From Paramyrothecium sp. XJ0827 (Eukaryota > Ascomycota > Sordariomycetes > Hypocreales > Stachybotryaceae): DNA of 64,000 nucleotides. Below, piece after piece: positions 10,427-22,332 of the stretch. Position 1 is the stretch's first letter. Each line of letters starts with the position of its first letter. A program made the translations under genes and the position numbers. Location: NCBI GenBank assembly GCA_020881915.1, contig JAJFPB010000002.1, positions 248,001 to 312,000 on the forward strand, read 5' to 3'. The notes beneath the pieces were generated by a model that worked only from the letters and a program-made list of their open reading frames with translations, was not told where the DNA came from and searched no databases.

Positions 10427-11558
10427 CAAACAACCTTTCATTATGTATCCAGTTCTTCTTTCTAGTCTCTATCAATGATTCAACCGATTGTTTCGCGGCT
10501 GGGTGGCTTATTGCCATATGTTCCTTTGAGTGCTCTTCTGTTTTTATTGGTTCCATAAACCCACAGCCATCCTATTATGAAAGGAGAAGGCATTCTCTTC
10601 ACAGGTCTAAATATACTCATCATGAATAAATCTTGAAGACTCACATTGTTCTCGAATACTACAGCTTGCATTTTAGAGCTTCTATATCAACACCGAAAGC
10701 GATCTGAATGTTCACCTCGGTGCCATGCCTGGACGGCTGAAAAGGATGCCTGCACTCCTTATCATATACGGATATCACCTCAAGTCCCCAAATTATCATT
10801 TTGGAGACCATAGAAAAATGCAGCTGGTGCTCCAAGCTCAACACCAATCTCTTCGACACTGGTTCACTTTCTGTGCAGACGACTGCAACCCGCAAAAGCC
10901 ATCAACAGCTTGACCAGTTGCTTCTGCATAGGCTACTACAGCGACCTCCCATCCATCTCCTCACTCTGATAGGAGATTCTAGCGGAGGTACCGGGCCGTC
11001 GAGGACGTGAAAGATAATGACGCCAATCAGTTGTGTTTTACTTGGGAAACATCTTCAGCCATGTGCTTGCGGTTGTATGTGTATGGACACTATGGACAGA
11101 TGCGACAAATACGGTACGAAATCAACAGTGACTTAAGTCAGACGACTCGAACCATTAGATAAGCGGTCACAGGTGCCGCTCTAGAATTTGGCACACTAGA
11201 TTCACAGGGGAGGACAACTGCGGCGTGTGAACACCATTCAATTTTCCCTGAGTGTTGTAAGCACACAACTCGGGCCCACGTGTAAAAACAGAATCTCCCG
11301 TACTTGGCAGATTCGCCGAAAGTAGACCTCTGTGGGCAACTCTGCTTGGTCAATGTACATTAATGGTCGTACTCTCATTAAAAATTGATCCAGTTAAGGG
11401 CAACTTTGAGTATTCTATCTGCCTCGCAAAATATCCGACATGTAATTCATCAAACACAAATCGGAATATTATTGTCCATTTGGAACAATAACTAAATGCG
11501 GTCCTAGAGGATACAATATAGAAACCTCACTAGAACCATTTGCCAACGATCCTCCCCA
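10427..11558. other. Intergenic, nothing recognised
   Basis: Convergent gap between the EFE homologue and the next minus-strand gene. Only short frames without motifs. Confidence 0.6.
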
Positions 11559-11939
11559 CTATAGCAAAGCAGCCAGTACCAATAAACACATCCCAAGTCC
11601 TAACATGCTGGGCAATTTTGTCGGAACCGCCACTGCTTCCTGTGCGAGAACAATAACCGTTTCGTTGAGGGCATCGGGGTCGGCTCCTTCTAAGCAGCGT
11701 TTCCAAATAGTGGAAAGAGATATTTGTTCTGGAGCTTTCGCAGCCTCCTCCATAAAAGAATCCGATAACTCGCACCAAAGAACACAGTTATCTTGTGATG
11801 CTCTTTGAGGCCCTTCCGCGCCGCAACATTCCCGCATTGCAGGTATCACGCGTTCATTGTATGGTAGAAGTCCGTAGTTCCCGTCAGGCAGACCAAGGCC
11901 TGCTGGCTCCGGGAGGCTGTTGTTGGCACAGTTCGACAT
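11559..11939 (-). CDS. Small cysteine-containing protein with hydrophobic C-terminal tail
   Basis: A single-exon 126-residue protein of unknown function. It has six cysteines, including a CC pair (RECCGAEG) and a VLWCEL segment, and it ends in a hydrophobic stretch (LPSMLGLGMCLLVLAALL) running to the stop. That tail could be a GPI-anchor signal or a tail anchor, but no N-terminal signal peptide is visible, which argues against a GPI protein unless an upstream exon is missing. A TATATA lies about 110 bp upstream of the ATG. Similar short CC...WCEL proteins occur as hypothetical proteins in many ascomycetes; that is recollection, not a search result. Confidence 0.6.
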   Translation of the reverse strand: MSNCANNSLPEPAGLGLPDGNYGLLPYNERVIPAMRECCGAEGPQRASQDNCVLWCELSDSFMEEAAKAPEQISLSTIWKRCLEGADPDALNETVIVLAQEAVAVPTKLPSMLGLGMCLLVLAALL

Positions 11940-12046
11940 TTGTATTGCTGGTGAAGCTTTGAAAATGAGGAAATGAAGAGAGATTTTCTTGGGGTATAGC
12001 GTGGATGGGGATAGTTTGTCTCAAACTGATTGAAAGAAGTAAAACG

Positions 12047-12052
12047 ATATAT
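12047..12052 (-). promoter_or_regulatory. TATA-like box of the 126-residue gene
   Basis: ATATAT on the minus strand about 110 bp upstream of the ATG at 11939. Confidence 0.35.
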
Positions 12053-12184
12053 GGAGGTGATGCCGAGTAATTTCAGGTTTTGAGTGTGGGCAATTGCGTC
12101 ACAGGGTGGTTTTGGCTGCGCAAATCCATTTCCGCATCATGCAAGGGACCAACCAACACATTGACACAACGAGCAATTGATCGC

Positions 12185-12277
12185 CAATCCTTCTTGGGAG
12201 CAGGAACAGCAAAATTACCATGTGGCGCAACCATCCATTAATTTCTAATCCTTCTTGGGGGCGAGAACAGCAAAAAT
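12185..12277 (+). repeat. Imperfect direct repeat in a divergent promoter region
   Basis: Two diverged copies of about 30 bp sharing AATCCTTCTTGGG and AACAGCAAAA, at about 12185-12214 and 12247-12277 (62-bp spacing). Looks like an old local duplication. Confidence 0.6.
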
Positions 12278-12833
12278 GGATTGTGACGCAACTGCAAGCA
12301 ACATGTTCTCGCATTTTCCTTGGCAGCACCCACTCAGCTCTCAGCAGGTTTTGGTTGATTCGAAAATAGACCTGTCCATCAGCTTCGCCCCAATCCCATC
12401 AGAAAGATCTGCTGATTCTATTTTCGTTACTGGGCCACTCGATCAGCGATTGAATCCAGGGATAGGGATCACACGCAAGTAGCTCAACCTATCGCGCACA
12501 TTGGGTCTCCTGTAAGCTCCGGTGGTGTAGTCCTAGGTAGCCCTAGAGTTAAGAAGCGCCAACAATCACATTCATAAGGGCGGTTCATTTCCCAAAAGTT
12601 TTGTTGGCTTGGCTCGAATGTACTGCAGGTCAGAGAATAAGCAGCGTCATGATTGCTACCTAAAACCTCATTCTCATTCTCCTTGCACCGCAAAAACTGT
12701 TGGTTGCAACGAAGGCATCTCGTGCCGCTGACGTACACTTTGCTGGACTGAACCAAATGGCTAGTGAAGCTACAAGTGACTGGCAACTTTCCCAAATGCA
12801 CGGGGCTCACGCACGACAGTGACAAGAAGGCTC

Positions 12834-12840
12834 TATAAAT
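12834..12840 (+). promoter_or_regulatory. TATA box of the secreted protein gene
   Basis: TATAAAT about 107 bp upstream of the ATG at 12941. Confidence 0.5.
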
Positions 12841-12940
12841 CAGCCAAGCCCACCTGCTAGAAGCATACCTCTCAGATAGCATCCACCTACGGATTATCCC
12901 GAACATCTTAACTATCTACGCGAAGAAACACCACCTCATA

Positions 12941-13621
12941 ATGATATCATTCACCTTTTACCTCCTTGCTATGGGCGTCGCAGCCACGCCTCAATACTGG
13001 GGCATCGGCGCGGGTTTGACAAGATTAACAACCTACTTGCCTGTCGGCAATGGCAATCCTCATCAAGCGTATCTATACAAACAAGTGACTGTAAGTCATA
13101 CGACTAATAAGAAACACAAGCTGACAAGTGCAGGATGAAATTGATTGCAACAATGGCCCCTGCGAGATGGCTTTCACTGAGGTTGAAACGTACACAATCG
13201 GATTCTCGGGGGACATCTCGGCAGGTGGATGGATCAGCGCCGGCCTCGCAGTTACCAAGGAGACGTCAACGGGGAGCGTTCCGAACTGCCAACATAACGA
13301 AGAAACTCTGAAAGAGAGTGAAATCCTCTGTGTGTGGTACCGCACAGCTCATACGTAAGTCTCCGGTAGCCAGATTCAAAGATTTGGCTGATACCTGCTA
13401 GTGAGTATGAGGTCCAGCCCTGGACGCATGGTTTGGGACAAGACGCGCGAGATGGTGAACCGGGCGAGTCGGTGATAATCTCATCTCCTAATGATGACAT
13501 TGGCCACGGCTTTGTTTGCGCCCGAGGAGATGAATGCACCCATAAAGGTGATGAATGGTGGGGTTCCGCAAGGCCAAAGGGTGGACCTATGAAATATCCT
13601 TACGAGGACGCGTGGCATTAA
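12941..13621 (+). CDS. Small secreted protein, unknown family
   Basis: Three exons (12941-13090, 13134-13354, 13402-13621) with 43- and 47-bp introns give 196 residues. The N-terminus MISFTFYLLAMGVAATPQYW is a likely signal peptide. The mature part holds six cysteines: a pair in DCNNGPCEM, then NCQHNE, LCVWYR, and VCARGDECTH near the end. Consecutive Gly/Ser-rich and beta-prone segments (TYTIGFSGDISAGGWISAG) suggest a disulphide-bonded beta fold. No enzyme motif is visible. Could be an effector-like or cell-surface protein; the assignment rests only on the signal peptide, size and cysteines. It stands alone with its own TATA box. Confidence 0.75.
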
Positions 13622-13637
13622 GCATTCTTTTATTGCT

Positions 13638-13696
13638 CTTACAACTCTTGAACTTTTATAGCTTACAACTCTTGAACTTTTATAGCTTACAACTCT
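13638..13696 (+). repeat. 24-bp tandem repeat just after the secreted gene
   Basis: CTTACAACTCTTGAACTTTT plus ATAG forms a 24-bp unit present 2.5 times (13638-13661, 13662-13685, 13686-13696), directly downstream of the stop codon and probably in the 3' UTR. Confidence 0.9.
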
Positions 13697-14084
13697 GCTG
13701 ATGGCATCCGGTCGCAACCAGCACTTGATAGATCGGAATTTACGTAAATGAGAAGAACCATTTTTGCAAAGGTCATCGAGGTAGAATAAAACTTCCAAGC
13801 AGTGACGATTATACCCATTTATTTGCCTTTCGCCCAATTTAATTGTTTCAATGCCCTTCAAGACGATACTCAATGAATCAAAGTACATTAGAACAACTGC
13901 CTAGAATGAACACATGCAGACATTTTCGCTTCGTAGGCTCGGTTGTTGTTTGCAATTCATGTTTGCCTCGAATTCTCTGTTTTTGAAACCTATAGTTATT
14001 CATTGTTATTTGCAAACTTTGTTGGAACATTAGGAGCCATACGTACTTGAAGGTTGCGGCCCTCGACGCAGTGGGTCCATAGTA
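13697..14084. other. Convergent intergenic, nothing recognised
   Basis: Short AT-rich gap between the converging secreted-protein and P450 genes. Confidence 0.5.
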
Positions 14085-16181
14085 TCACTTGCTGTCTCGC
14101 AGTGTGAATACCAGACGCAACTCACCGGCAGCTGATGTAGCCTGGTCAATTGTGCCTTCTATTGCAGAGTGGCCATCGTCTCCTTGAACAAATCCGACGT
14201 GGTATTTAGACACGAGCAGAGCTGTCACAATCCGAAGTTCTAGAAGAGCTAAATTCTTTCCAACACAGGAATATCGACCTGGTGATCATATCGAAATGGG
14301 CTCGGTCAGTTTTCATGTTATTAGAACTATACAAGCGAAAAGTCACTTGCAGGAATAGACATGATGGTGCAATTACCTTGCGCGAACGGGAGAAATGAAC
14401 GGCTATCCTTGACCATTTCCGGGCGGCTGTACCATCGTTCTGGGGCGAACTCATTTGGTTGAGCGTAGCACTTTTCGGCTTTTCATAGATTAGTCAAGTT
14501 CTTGACGGTCATGCGCGTATGCACTCACATCTAAAAATCGTATGTCGTGGTGCCACAATTGTGATATTCCCTGGTATATATCGGCCAGCGATTGTCATTC
14601 CTTCCGGAGGCGTATCTCGATTGCCTCCTGTGAGCACAGCGGGGTGAAGTCGCAAAGTCTCGTTGATAATCCCGTTGAGGTGCGGCAGACGTTCCAAGGC
14701 GTTGCTGTCGCGAATGTCGATGTCCTGTAGTTCCTGAAAGAGTCTTTCTGCCTGAGACTTATTCGCAGCAAGTTCATAGAAGAGAAAGGCCAGGGTTGGC
14801 GCCACGGTATCACTGGAGGTAGAAATTACTTAGTGAGCATCAATTGTATGCAACAGGAGCGTTTCCTTGTTGCTAACATGGAGATTCTGGCTTACCTGCC
14901 GGCCAAGACAGATATGACTGCCTCACCTGCAAGGAGACGGTGATTGCGCTCGACAGAATTGGTGGCTAGAGCATCGGAGATTATGTACGACGCAATGCAT
15001 ACGCTATTGTCAGGAGACTGTTTCGTGATTAGTAAGGTTTCACGGCCTACTTGCTCAGGAGCGATGAGATCTTCGTTTCCTCCTTGGGTTTCACTTACAC
15101 GAACTTTCTCCTGCAGCTGTTCCCAGCACCAGTCAGTCATTGAATTCCAACTCTTCATTATGCCAAATACGCCTAGAAATTTGAGTGCAACATGGACCAG
15201 CCATGGCACATGACCCAGGGAGCCCATTAGTGGTAATGATTGTCGGAGGTTCCAGACAGCATCATTCCATTTATTATCCCGTAGCATGTTGAAGGACTTG
15301 GCCAACGCGAATGTGCCCATATTGTCAAAAGCAAACCAGTACGCTAATGTCGTAAATTCGACGCTATCACCGTTTGCCGCCGCCCGTTGAATGAGGTCAT
15401 CAAGCTGTTGAACATGTTCAGCGATACGCTCCTCGTAGAATGGCATCACTATTCCTTGGTCAGAACTGTCTTACTGTCTTATGAAGTTGGCGGGCTTGTG
15501 GATGTGACTATCACAATTCATCACGTTACCTTTTGGCGAAAGCGCTTGAACCCAGATTCTCCGGCGCTGGTCATGCAAGGGCTTGTCACGGATTGTTGTG
15601 ATGCCAGCATTAGGTTGCAAGATGTCGTAGAAACTTGATTTACTGGTGCGGCTACCGGGAGCGTCTAGGCGAACCAGAACATCCGGATCAAATATGGTGA
15701 TCTCATTGGGGCCTTTGCGCGTTTTGTCAGACAATTTTTAGCCTTTAGCGTCCTACTTACCTGTACGGACAAAATCGCCATACTTCGTACGAAGACCTTC
15801 GAGGATGAGGTGGTTTTTTCCCTTCCGAGACTGGATCGCATGCCAAAGCTTCGACACCTTGGCCAATCGAGGGCCCGGGAAGGTCCTTAGGCTTGATAGT
15901 CGGAAGATAGCTATGCTCGACAACATGGCAATGGTGAAACAGGTGGTAATCAAAAGACTTCTTTGCAAGCTCCCAAGGACGTCTCCTGCACCCAAGATCC
16001 GTTCAAGAAGAGTAAGAATAAGAGGTGTTAGGAGCCAAAGCTTCAATAGATTAGGAGCCTGTAAATGCCATTCTCCCTTGCGAAAGACTAAGTGGTGGAG
16101 GGCAACAGCTGATAGTGTGGCCATGACACAACGATTTGAGCAGCCATCACTAGTGGCGCCCCTTGCCATTTCAAAGCTCAT
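14085..16181 (-). CDS. Cytochrome P450 monooxygenase
   Basis: A membrane-bound haem monooxygenase of fungal secondary or xenobiotic metabolism; substrate unknown. Six exons (16181-15761, 15712-15530, 15454-14896, 14812-14529, 14478-14377, 14278-14085) join in frame to 580 residues. The N-terminus has several hydrophobic segments before the proline hinge FPGPRLAK. The I-helix region is GSDTVAPTLAFLFYEL, the K-helix ExxR is NETLRLHPAV, the PERW motif is APERWYSRPEM, and the haem loop FAQGRYSCVGKNLA carries the axial cysteine. The haem loop is split by an intron whose join creates the GR. The long N-terminal membrane region (an HH then KGEWH arrangement) is typical of fungal families such as those in indole-alkaloid clusters, but no synthase lies next door. 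Confidence 0.92.
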
Positions 16182-17293
16182 TATGACTATAGAGTTAGCC
16201 GTATGGCTGGTGCTTCGAAGTGGTTGTCAAGAAGTAGCTATCAAACTCCGATTTCCGTTGCGTCTTCGACATGTCTGCCTACTTAACTATTTTATTTTCC
16301 TGTAGAGATTGATGGGACATCTGTGTGAGCTCCGCTGCCAAACTCAGCCTGGCGCCCAATGTAACGTCAGCGGCATGTAAGACTGATTTTGTCCCAATGA
16401 CCCGTAGTAAATATGTCCAACAAGGCCAAGCGATCAAATCAGGGTGGGTACTCCTTGCAGAGCAATGGCTTTTCAGCTACGCCACATACTGCAGAGCGAT
16501 CCCTTTTGATGAGGGCTGTGAACACTGGCGCCCAATGTTAATGCCGGCGGCCACACATTGCTTGCATGGTGATAAACCCCGCTCTGTGCAAGTCACATAG
16601 CGATACAAGACCTCTTCACTGGTAGTGCAGATTGAGGTTAATGAATCTGCTTATCCAGTCCAGTAAAAACTGCACATGACTTGATCCAAGCTGATAACGG
16701 GTAATAATCCATCAATGCAACTTCGGAACACAAACTGCTTTTCGTTCCCGAACTCCATTGAAATAACGCACATGCATGCTCCATGAGACATGACGGAGTA
16801 AGCATGATATTTCAGCGCTATCATTGCCGTTCCGGGGAATAGGAGGAGGTACTGCCACATCATAAGGCCTCGCTTTCCTGCAGCATAAATACAAGTAATC
16901 TTTACTTGTAACTTTTCATTACGAGCCAGGCGTAAGATCCTCCAAGTTATTGGCTGACTACAGAATACCGACAACTAGATATTAAACTCAACTTTCCGAA
17001 CGGTCTCGTGATGCTTCCGCATCCGAAGTCGGCTCATTTACCGATTTCGGTACGCTTCGATCCAAAGCTCATTTATAGTAGTGGAGGAAAGGCGCTTAAG
17101 AGGAGAAGAACAACTGTTTAATGCGATATCTAGAGAATGGGAAGAAAAGAAAAGCATCTCCTGTCGCGGGAAAAGCGAAACGCTCTCCAGGCGGAGATAC
17201 TTCATTAGAATATACATGTAAAACACATATTGATCCGCCAAGCGTATGTGAATCATTCCTTGCCGCAATTTCTGGTTTCTACGTGCAGCATCA
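16182..17293. other. P450 upstream region with an imperfect repeat
   Basis: Contains two diverged copies of CTGGCGCCCAATGT followed by a GCGGC block, at about 16350-16376 and 16526-16553. No gene recognised. Confidence 0.5.
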
Positions 17294-18238
17294 CTACTCT
17301 ACTAGGATAGCGCTCAGAGCATACCCATCGCGTCGTAAGCTCTGACGCACGGTAGAAGTTCCGTTTTTCAACCAACAATTTTCTTCCTTATCGAAGCGGT
17401 TGAAGAACGTAATGGCTCGACAAGTATTAACGCGGCCCGCCAGCGGGAATTCGTTGGTACTGGAGCACGCATCTATACAATCTTGGAAAGAATAGGCTCT
17501 GAGTGAAGCAAAGTCGGCCAAGATAATGTCATTGCCATCGATGTCCGTCTTGGGTCCAGCCTCGAAGTCAACATCGCAGTATACGGTGAACTTCTCCTTC
17601 CGGCCTGATATTTGCATTGATGACATTAATTCATTGCAGTTCATAGAAACATTATAAATCGAGCTCGGGGTTGCCGCCTTGTAGTTGATGAGTAACCCGT
17701 CGGTATTTGTCGGGGCGGCACTACTTGTGCCGGAGGCAGTCGCCGTCACGGTCACTGTCACAGTAGGAGCTGCGTCCTGCGCTTGGCTGGATAGCAATAG
17801 TGTTAGATATGATGCGGTGAGAGAAATGACTGGGGGCTCAGATCGAGGGAAGAGTCGTAGAGCCACACATTCCAACTGATCGGAGTGCAGCCAATGCTTC
17901 TGCCATCAAACGTAAACATACCTCGTATCGTGATTGTGATTGTTCTTCGCCAACATTGCTCCCAGACCACCACCCACAGCACCTCCAATGATAAGACCCC
18001 CGACAAGGCCGCCTATTAGAGCTGGAACAAACCACCACCATTTTCCACGTTGCGCATGATGAGGGTCGGCAGAGGACGGTGACTTGAGCGCGTCGTTGTT
18101 ATACTGGGGATACTGATGCGAGCTTTTGGCATCATAATGATGTTGGTATCCATAGACTGCCTGGTCATTGACTACTTCCAAACCAGGCGGGCCGCTGTCC
18201 ACTTCCATCGAGCAACTATCCGGTCGATGCGGTGCCAT
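17294..18238 (-). CDS. Single-pass membrane protein with extracellular cysteine domain (PAN/Apple-like)
   Basis: Two exons (18238-17922 and 17786-17294, 135-bp intron) give 269 residues. The hydrophilic, His/Tyr-rich N-terminal half (about residues 1-65) is followed by WWWFVPALIGGLVGGLIIGG, one transmembrane helix. A Thr/Ser-rich stalk comes next (TVTVTVTATASGTSSAAPTN, probably O-glycosylated). The C-terminal domain of about 130 residues has five to six cysteines in the order NCNEL, VYCDVDF, CIDACSS, NTCRAI and NCWLK. That spacing resembles the PAN/Apple-like domains of fungal surface proteins whose N-terminus is cytosolic. The role is probably ligand binding at the cell wall; this is family-level inference. 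Confidence 0.75.
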
Positions 18239-19654
18239 GTAAGCTGGGTCGTTGCAGGTCTTGCCGTCAATTCGGAAAAGGATATTATCGGGTTCTCGGG
18301 GGTTGACGATGCCGGCGTCCTGCGGAGTAGGTCCTGGTTGCGAGAGAATTCATGGCGATCAACAGGGCAGAGACTCGAGAAAAGAGGCGGCAGCGTGCTT
18401 AAAAAGGGGGGGGGGTTGCAAAGTCTACTCACTGAAAACGATGTTGGTTGCGACACATGAGCCCTGGTCGTGTTGCTGGCAGGGCTGGCTTACTATTGGA
18501 TGATGTGCGAAGCGCCCCTCAATAGGCGCCGTTAATCATCTTGCGGTAGGGACGGTTTACTCCTGCCCCCACATGAGCGCTTGCTGCCCTGGTAAACACA
18601 GCTTGATTGGGTAACCGGATAAGGGATTCCCCGCATATTAATTCCACCCGAGCGCTGGCGAGTGGGCGACCGAAAGAGACTAGCGAGATGAAGGGATTCG
18701 ACATTTCCCTGAAAACGGTGCGATGCCACGAGGATCGCAGCTGTGGGAAATGTCAATAGCAACTTTTGAATCAAGTCCCATTCTTAGTAATTTATTTGGC
18801 AACCCACGATCCGATTGCTCATACAAAGGTAGGTTCATTTTACGTAGCCCTCGGGTGTTGGGGTGAGCAGACGGACAAGAGACACTGCACTAAGTTCGTG
18901 CTCAACTACAATCTGCATTACCAAGATCAAACAATACACCAAAATGGACCCGGTCCTGCCATGAGTTTTACCAAAAAATAAAAAATAAATTAAAAAAAAA
19001 AAGCAATATCTCCTTGAAATTACTTTCCAGGCGGATGCGATCCAGGTTTAACATGACGGCTTAGGTGACACTTTTTCGCCGTCAACTCTTGTCCATGCAA
19101 TTACAACTTTCCTCGACTTATGCTGGTGGGATTGTGTTCAAGACACCATACACATCTAACCGATTGTAAGGATAAATAATGTGCACTCATTTGATCGAAG
19201 AAAAAGTTTCACTTCGATGAAAAGAAGATGTAAATTCCATGCCTACCGTCCTGATGCGAAGCTGAGCTCTCTGCCTTCAAAGTCCCCGAACTAAACTCTC
19301 AGAAGCTATAGGGTAGCTAAACAAGACGCATTTCCTTCCACCAAGCACACTGGTAGAGCAATCTTTCATGACACGTCATGGTCATTGAATCCCGAGATCC
19401 AGCAGCTATCATGAGCTCGAGGATTCAGGGGGTTCCTCAACATTATTTAGCCACCAGTAGGGCTCCTCTGGATACTAATTTAATCTAGGCGGCAAGAGAT
19501 CGTATGTGCACGCATATACACCATTGCAATCAGCATCTAGCATCATCAACGTAAGTAAATCATAATTAGTGCATGAGCCCAAGAAAGATCGATCTTTACC
19601 AAACGCCATAGATGATCCCCAATCTATGATTTCTCTTCTTTAAAGTCACGTAAA
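18239..19654. other. Intergenic with short homopolymer tracts
   Basis: Contains a G-run near 18405-18414 and A-rich tracts at 18970-19005. No gene or RNA recognised. Confidence 0.5.
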
Positions 19655-20674
19655 CTACTGAACCCAACCCTCTTTCCGCATTATCTCCTCGGTCCACTCT
19701 TCCAAGCGTTCCGCAAGCTTTGCATCTTTCGCCGCGCCGCTCTGCCATCGAGGCTCTCCGAACCGCCGGAAAATTTCAACGTAGTTGCCACTTTCTTCTG
19801 CCTTCATATCCGGACTTGCCACACAAAACAAGTTGCTCCAAGATCCCTTGTCGGCAGGCCATAATAATCCAAAAAAGCGCAAGACGGTCAGAAGATTGAC
19901 CATTACCGACCCCGATTGCTCTACTGATGTGGCGAGGTTTGTCTCAACCACGCCTGGATGCACGCAGGAAACCCAAATCTCGCCCTTCCCATTTTGCGCA
20001 CTAGGAGAGCCGGGACCATACGTCTTGTGTAGGGTCTTGGTGTGCAGAATATTTGCAAGCTTGCTCTGCCCGTACCGTAACCATGGATTGCCATCCTTGA
20101 GTGATAGGTCGCTGAAATTGATGCCACCTTTGGGTGCGCCCAAGTGGCCTGATGAAGTCAGGTTGACAATGCGCACGCTTCCGGACGGAAGGCTTTTGGC
20201 GGTCCGCAGCAGTAGAGGAAGCAGCTGCTCTGTCAGAACCCAATGAGCAAGGTAGTTGGTCTGCCACTGGGCCTCGTGGCCGTCCTTGGTCATATCGAAA
20301 GGCGTGGCCATAATACCTGCATTGTTGACCAGACCATGCAAGGCAACTTCCAAAGTCAAAAAGTGTTTCGCAGCCGCGACAACACTAGCGAGGTCCATGA
20401 GGTCCATTTGCAGGAGGTCGATATTTGCTGAGGGGTGCATTGTCTTAATGTCTGCAATAGCTTGTGTGCCTTTCGTCTCCGACCGGGCGCACATGTACAC
20501 GTGAGCGCCTCGTCTAGCCAGATGAGCTACTGTGTAGTAACCTCTGTAGTTTGGTAAAATTAGCATTGCGGTGGAGTTTCCAAAGAACAGGTAAACTTAC
20601 ATGCCGGAGTTACCACCAGTGACTATGATTACTTTGCCCGTGAGATCAGGGAGAGTGTCGGGGTGGAAAGCCAT
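19655..20674 (-). CDS. Short-chain dehydrogenase/reductase
   Basis: An NAD(P)-dependent oxidoreductase, substrate unknown. Exon 1 (20674-20601) carries the start and the first half of the cofactor loop VTGGNSGIG, which is completed by exon 2 (20543-19655) after a 57-bp intron. The total is 320 residues. Motifs: MCARSETKG (cofactor specificity strand), MDLMDLASV, VNNAGIM, the catalytic serine in NLTSSGH, YGQSKLANI (Tyr-x3-Lys), CVHPGVVETNL. The C-terminal NLFCVASPD and GNYVEIF blocks are the classic fungal retinol-dehydrogenase-like pattern. It is only distantly similar to the SDR at 1.2-2.4 kb. Confidence 0.9.
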
Positions 20675-22332
20675 TTGAGAACGGGTTGCGTGTTTGAGTT
20701 GAGGTGTAAATTTGTAATGCTGAGAAACAATTGATAGAATTTCCGAAGTTGAGTTTGCGCTGTGGATAATACGAAAGGGATTTCATATTCGTCGAACGGT
20801 GGTGAGCTTTATATCAATATTGTTCACGATGCCCGAAACTCCGACGCACTTGTAGCTGTGAGGTAAGTCCGGGCATCTGACATGGGATGGCACTGCCTTT
20901 GTTTTTGAGCTAACCCCATTTCAAAATGCAGGTTGAAGAAACGGGCCAATAAAATACCTTCAATGGCCAAGCGAGCCAGCCAGGGGGAAAAGTACACGCC
21001 GAAATTCCAGGTCCGGGCAACCTCAGCCGCACTCGGGAAAATAAACCCGTTATGTCCGTCACAGCAGCATGCGCCCAACCTCAACCACGGCACTGTAAGC
21101 ACGTCAAACCCCGTTTCCGAATTTTGCTTGGAGGGACAGACGGTTGGAGTGCTCGATTGGCATGACAAGGGTGAAAGTGACAAGATGTTTTGAGAATCCT
21201 GCTGAAATCTTGCATCCACGGTTTCGCGGGAATGGTTTGGATCCCTTGTTCCATCTTGGCAATTAGCTCAGAGCATTCAACACCACCCTAGCCATATTGG
21301 CTTTCGTCGTAAAATTTCATGATAAGTAGCGAGTATTCGACCTAAAGACACCTGTTGATTGATAGGTTTTTTCGGAACATGGTTGGCCTGCCTAAAACGA
21401 CCTCCAACGCCGCTTTTGCATACCGCACAGCGCCTTTTCTGAGGAAATTTCTGAAAGAAGCCGGCTGCGCAGCCCGTTCTGGGCTTTCAAGCACGTTTTT
21501 GTTACTTTTATTCAATTCCTCCAAATATAATCCTGGCGAGAGTCTTAGAAGACAAGGCTTCTCTTGGGTTCCAAGAGAGCGTGCGATGAACGTCAGATTA
21601 GCTGTAAAATAGCTCAAAAGTAGCATAGTTGCTGTCGAGAGGTCTTCAATGTCGGAAAACAATGTCAACGCAGTCATCTTTATGCAAAATCTAGGCTATT
21701 GGAACTATAGGCTTGGTGTGCTTGAGGGTGAGCTATTCAAGAAGGTGGTTCCATTCTGCTTCCAGTCATCAAAGTCCACAAATTTGGCACGCCTTGTAAG
21801 CGGTGGTTGGCGACCCAACTTTTGTGGTAGATCGACCAAGAGTGCGATCTCGGCTAGCATTATGCTGTAATCGATGGTCGCCACCCATCTGCGTCAAATG
21901 GAGATATCAGCGACATCGATGCTGAATAGCCGGGGGCAGTTCTTGAGGACGCGTATTGCGACTTACTGCAGATGATTCAGGCAGACCAAATCTCATAGTC
22001 AAATAGCCTCGCAACCCTTTTGGTAACACATTCATCTTTTATGCGGTGCATAATGCTCGAGAAGTTGACGGTGTGTCAGGACATTAGAAACGGTGACTAC
22101 TTCAAGCCCTGAGTGTACAAATAAGCATTCAAGGAGCCACGACTTCCTCGTAACTAGGGCTCTATAGAGATTAATTCATATTTGCTTAATTCTATAGTGT
22201 TCTTTATTTCAATTTAGTAATCTAACCTTTGGTACGTTGACTTTTGCTAAATTAATCCCTCTTTCTTGATAAATTTTACTAAATAAGTTCGGGTTATATT
22301 TAAGAAACTTCTTGAAGCTCGAAATAACCACT
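20675..22332. other. Intergenic, AT-rich toward the right
   Basis: 1.65 kb. The segment 22160-22320 is very AT-rich (runs such as TAAATTAATCC, TTTACTAAATAAG). A 111-codon minus frame at 21342-21677 has no recognisable domain and is not called. Confidence 0.5.

Larger units (their letters stand above)
11940..12940. other. Divergent intergenic region
   Basis: Carries the two TATA elements and the direct repeat listed separately. A 140-codon minus-strand frame at 12484-12906 overlaps the forward promoter and has no family signature, so it is not called as a gene. Confidence 0.55.

Noticed and set aside
12484..12906. 140-codon minus-strand frame
   Set aside because: Overlaps the TATA and promoter of the forward secreted-protein gene and shows no domain.
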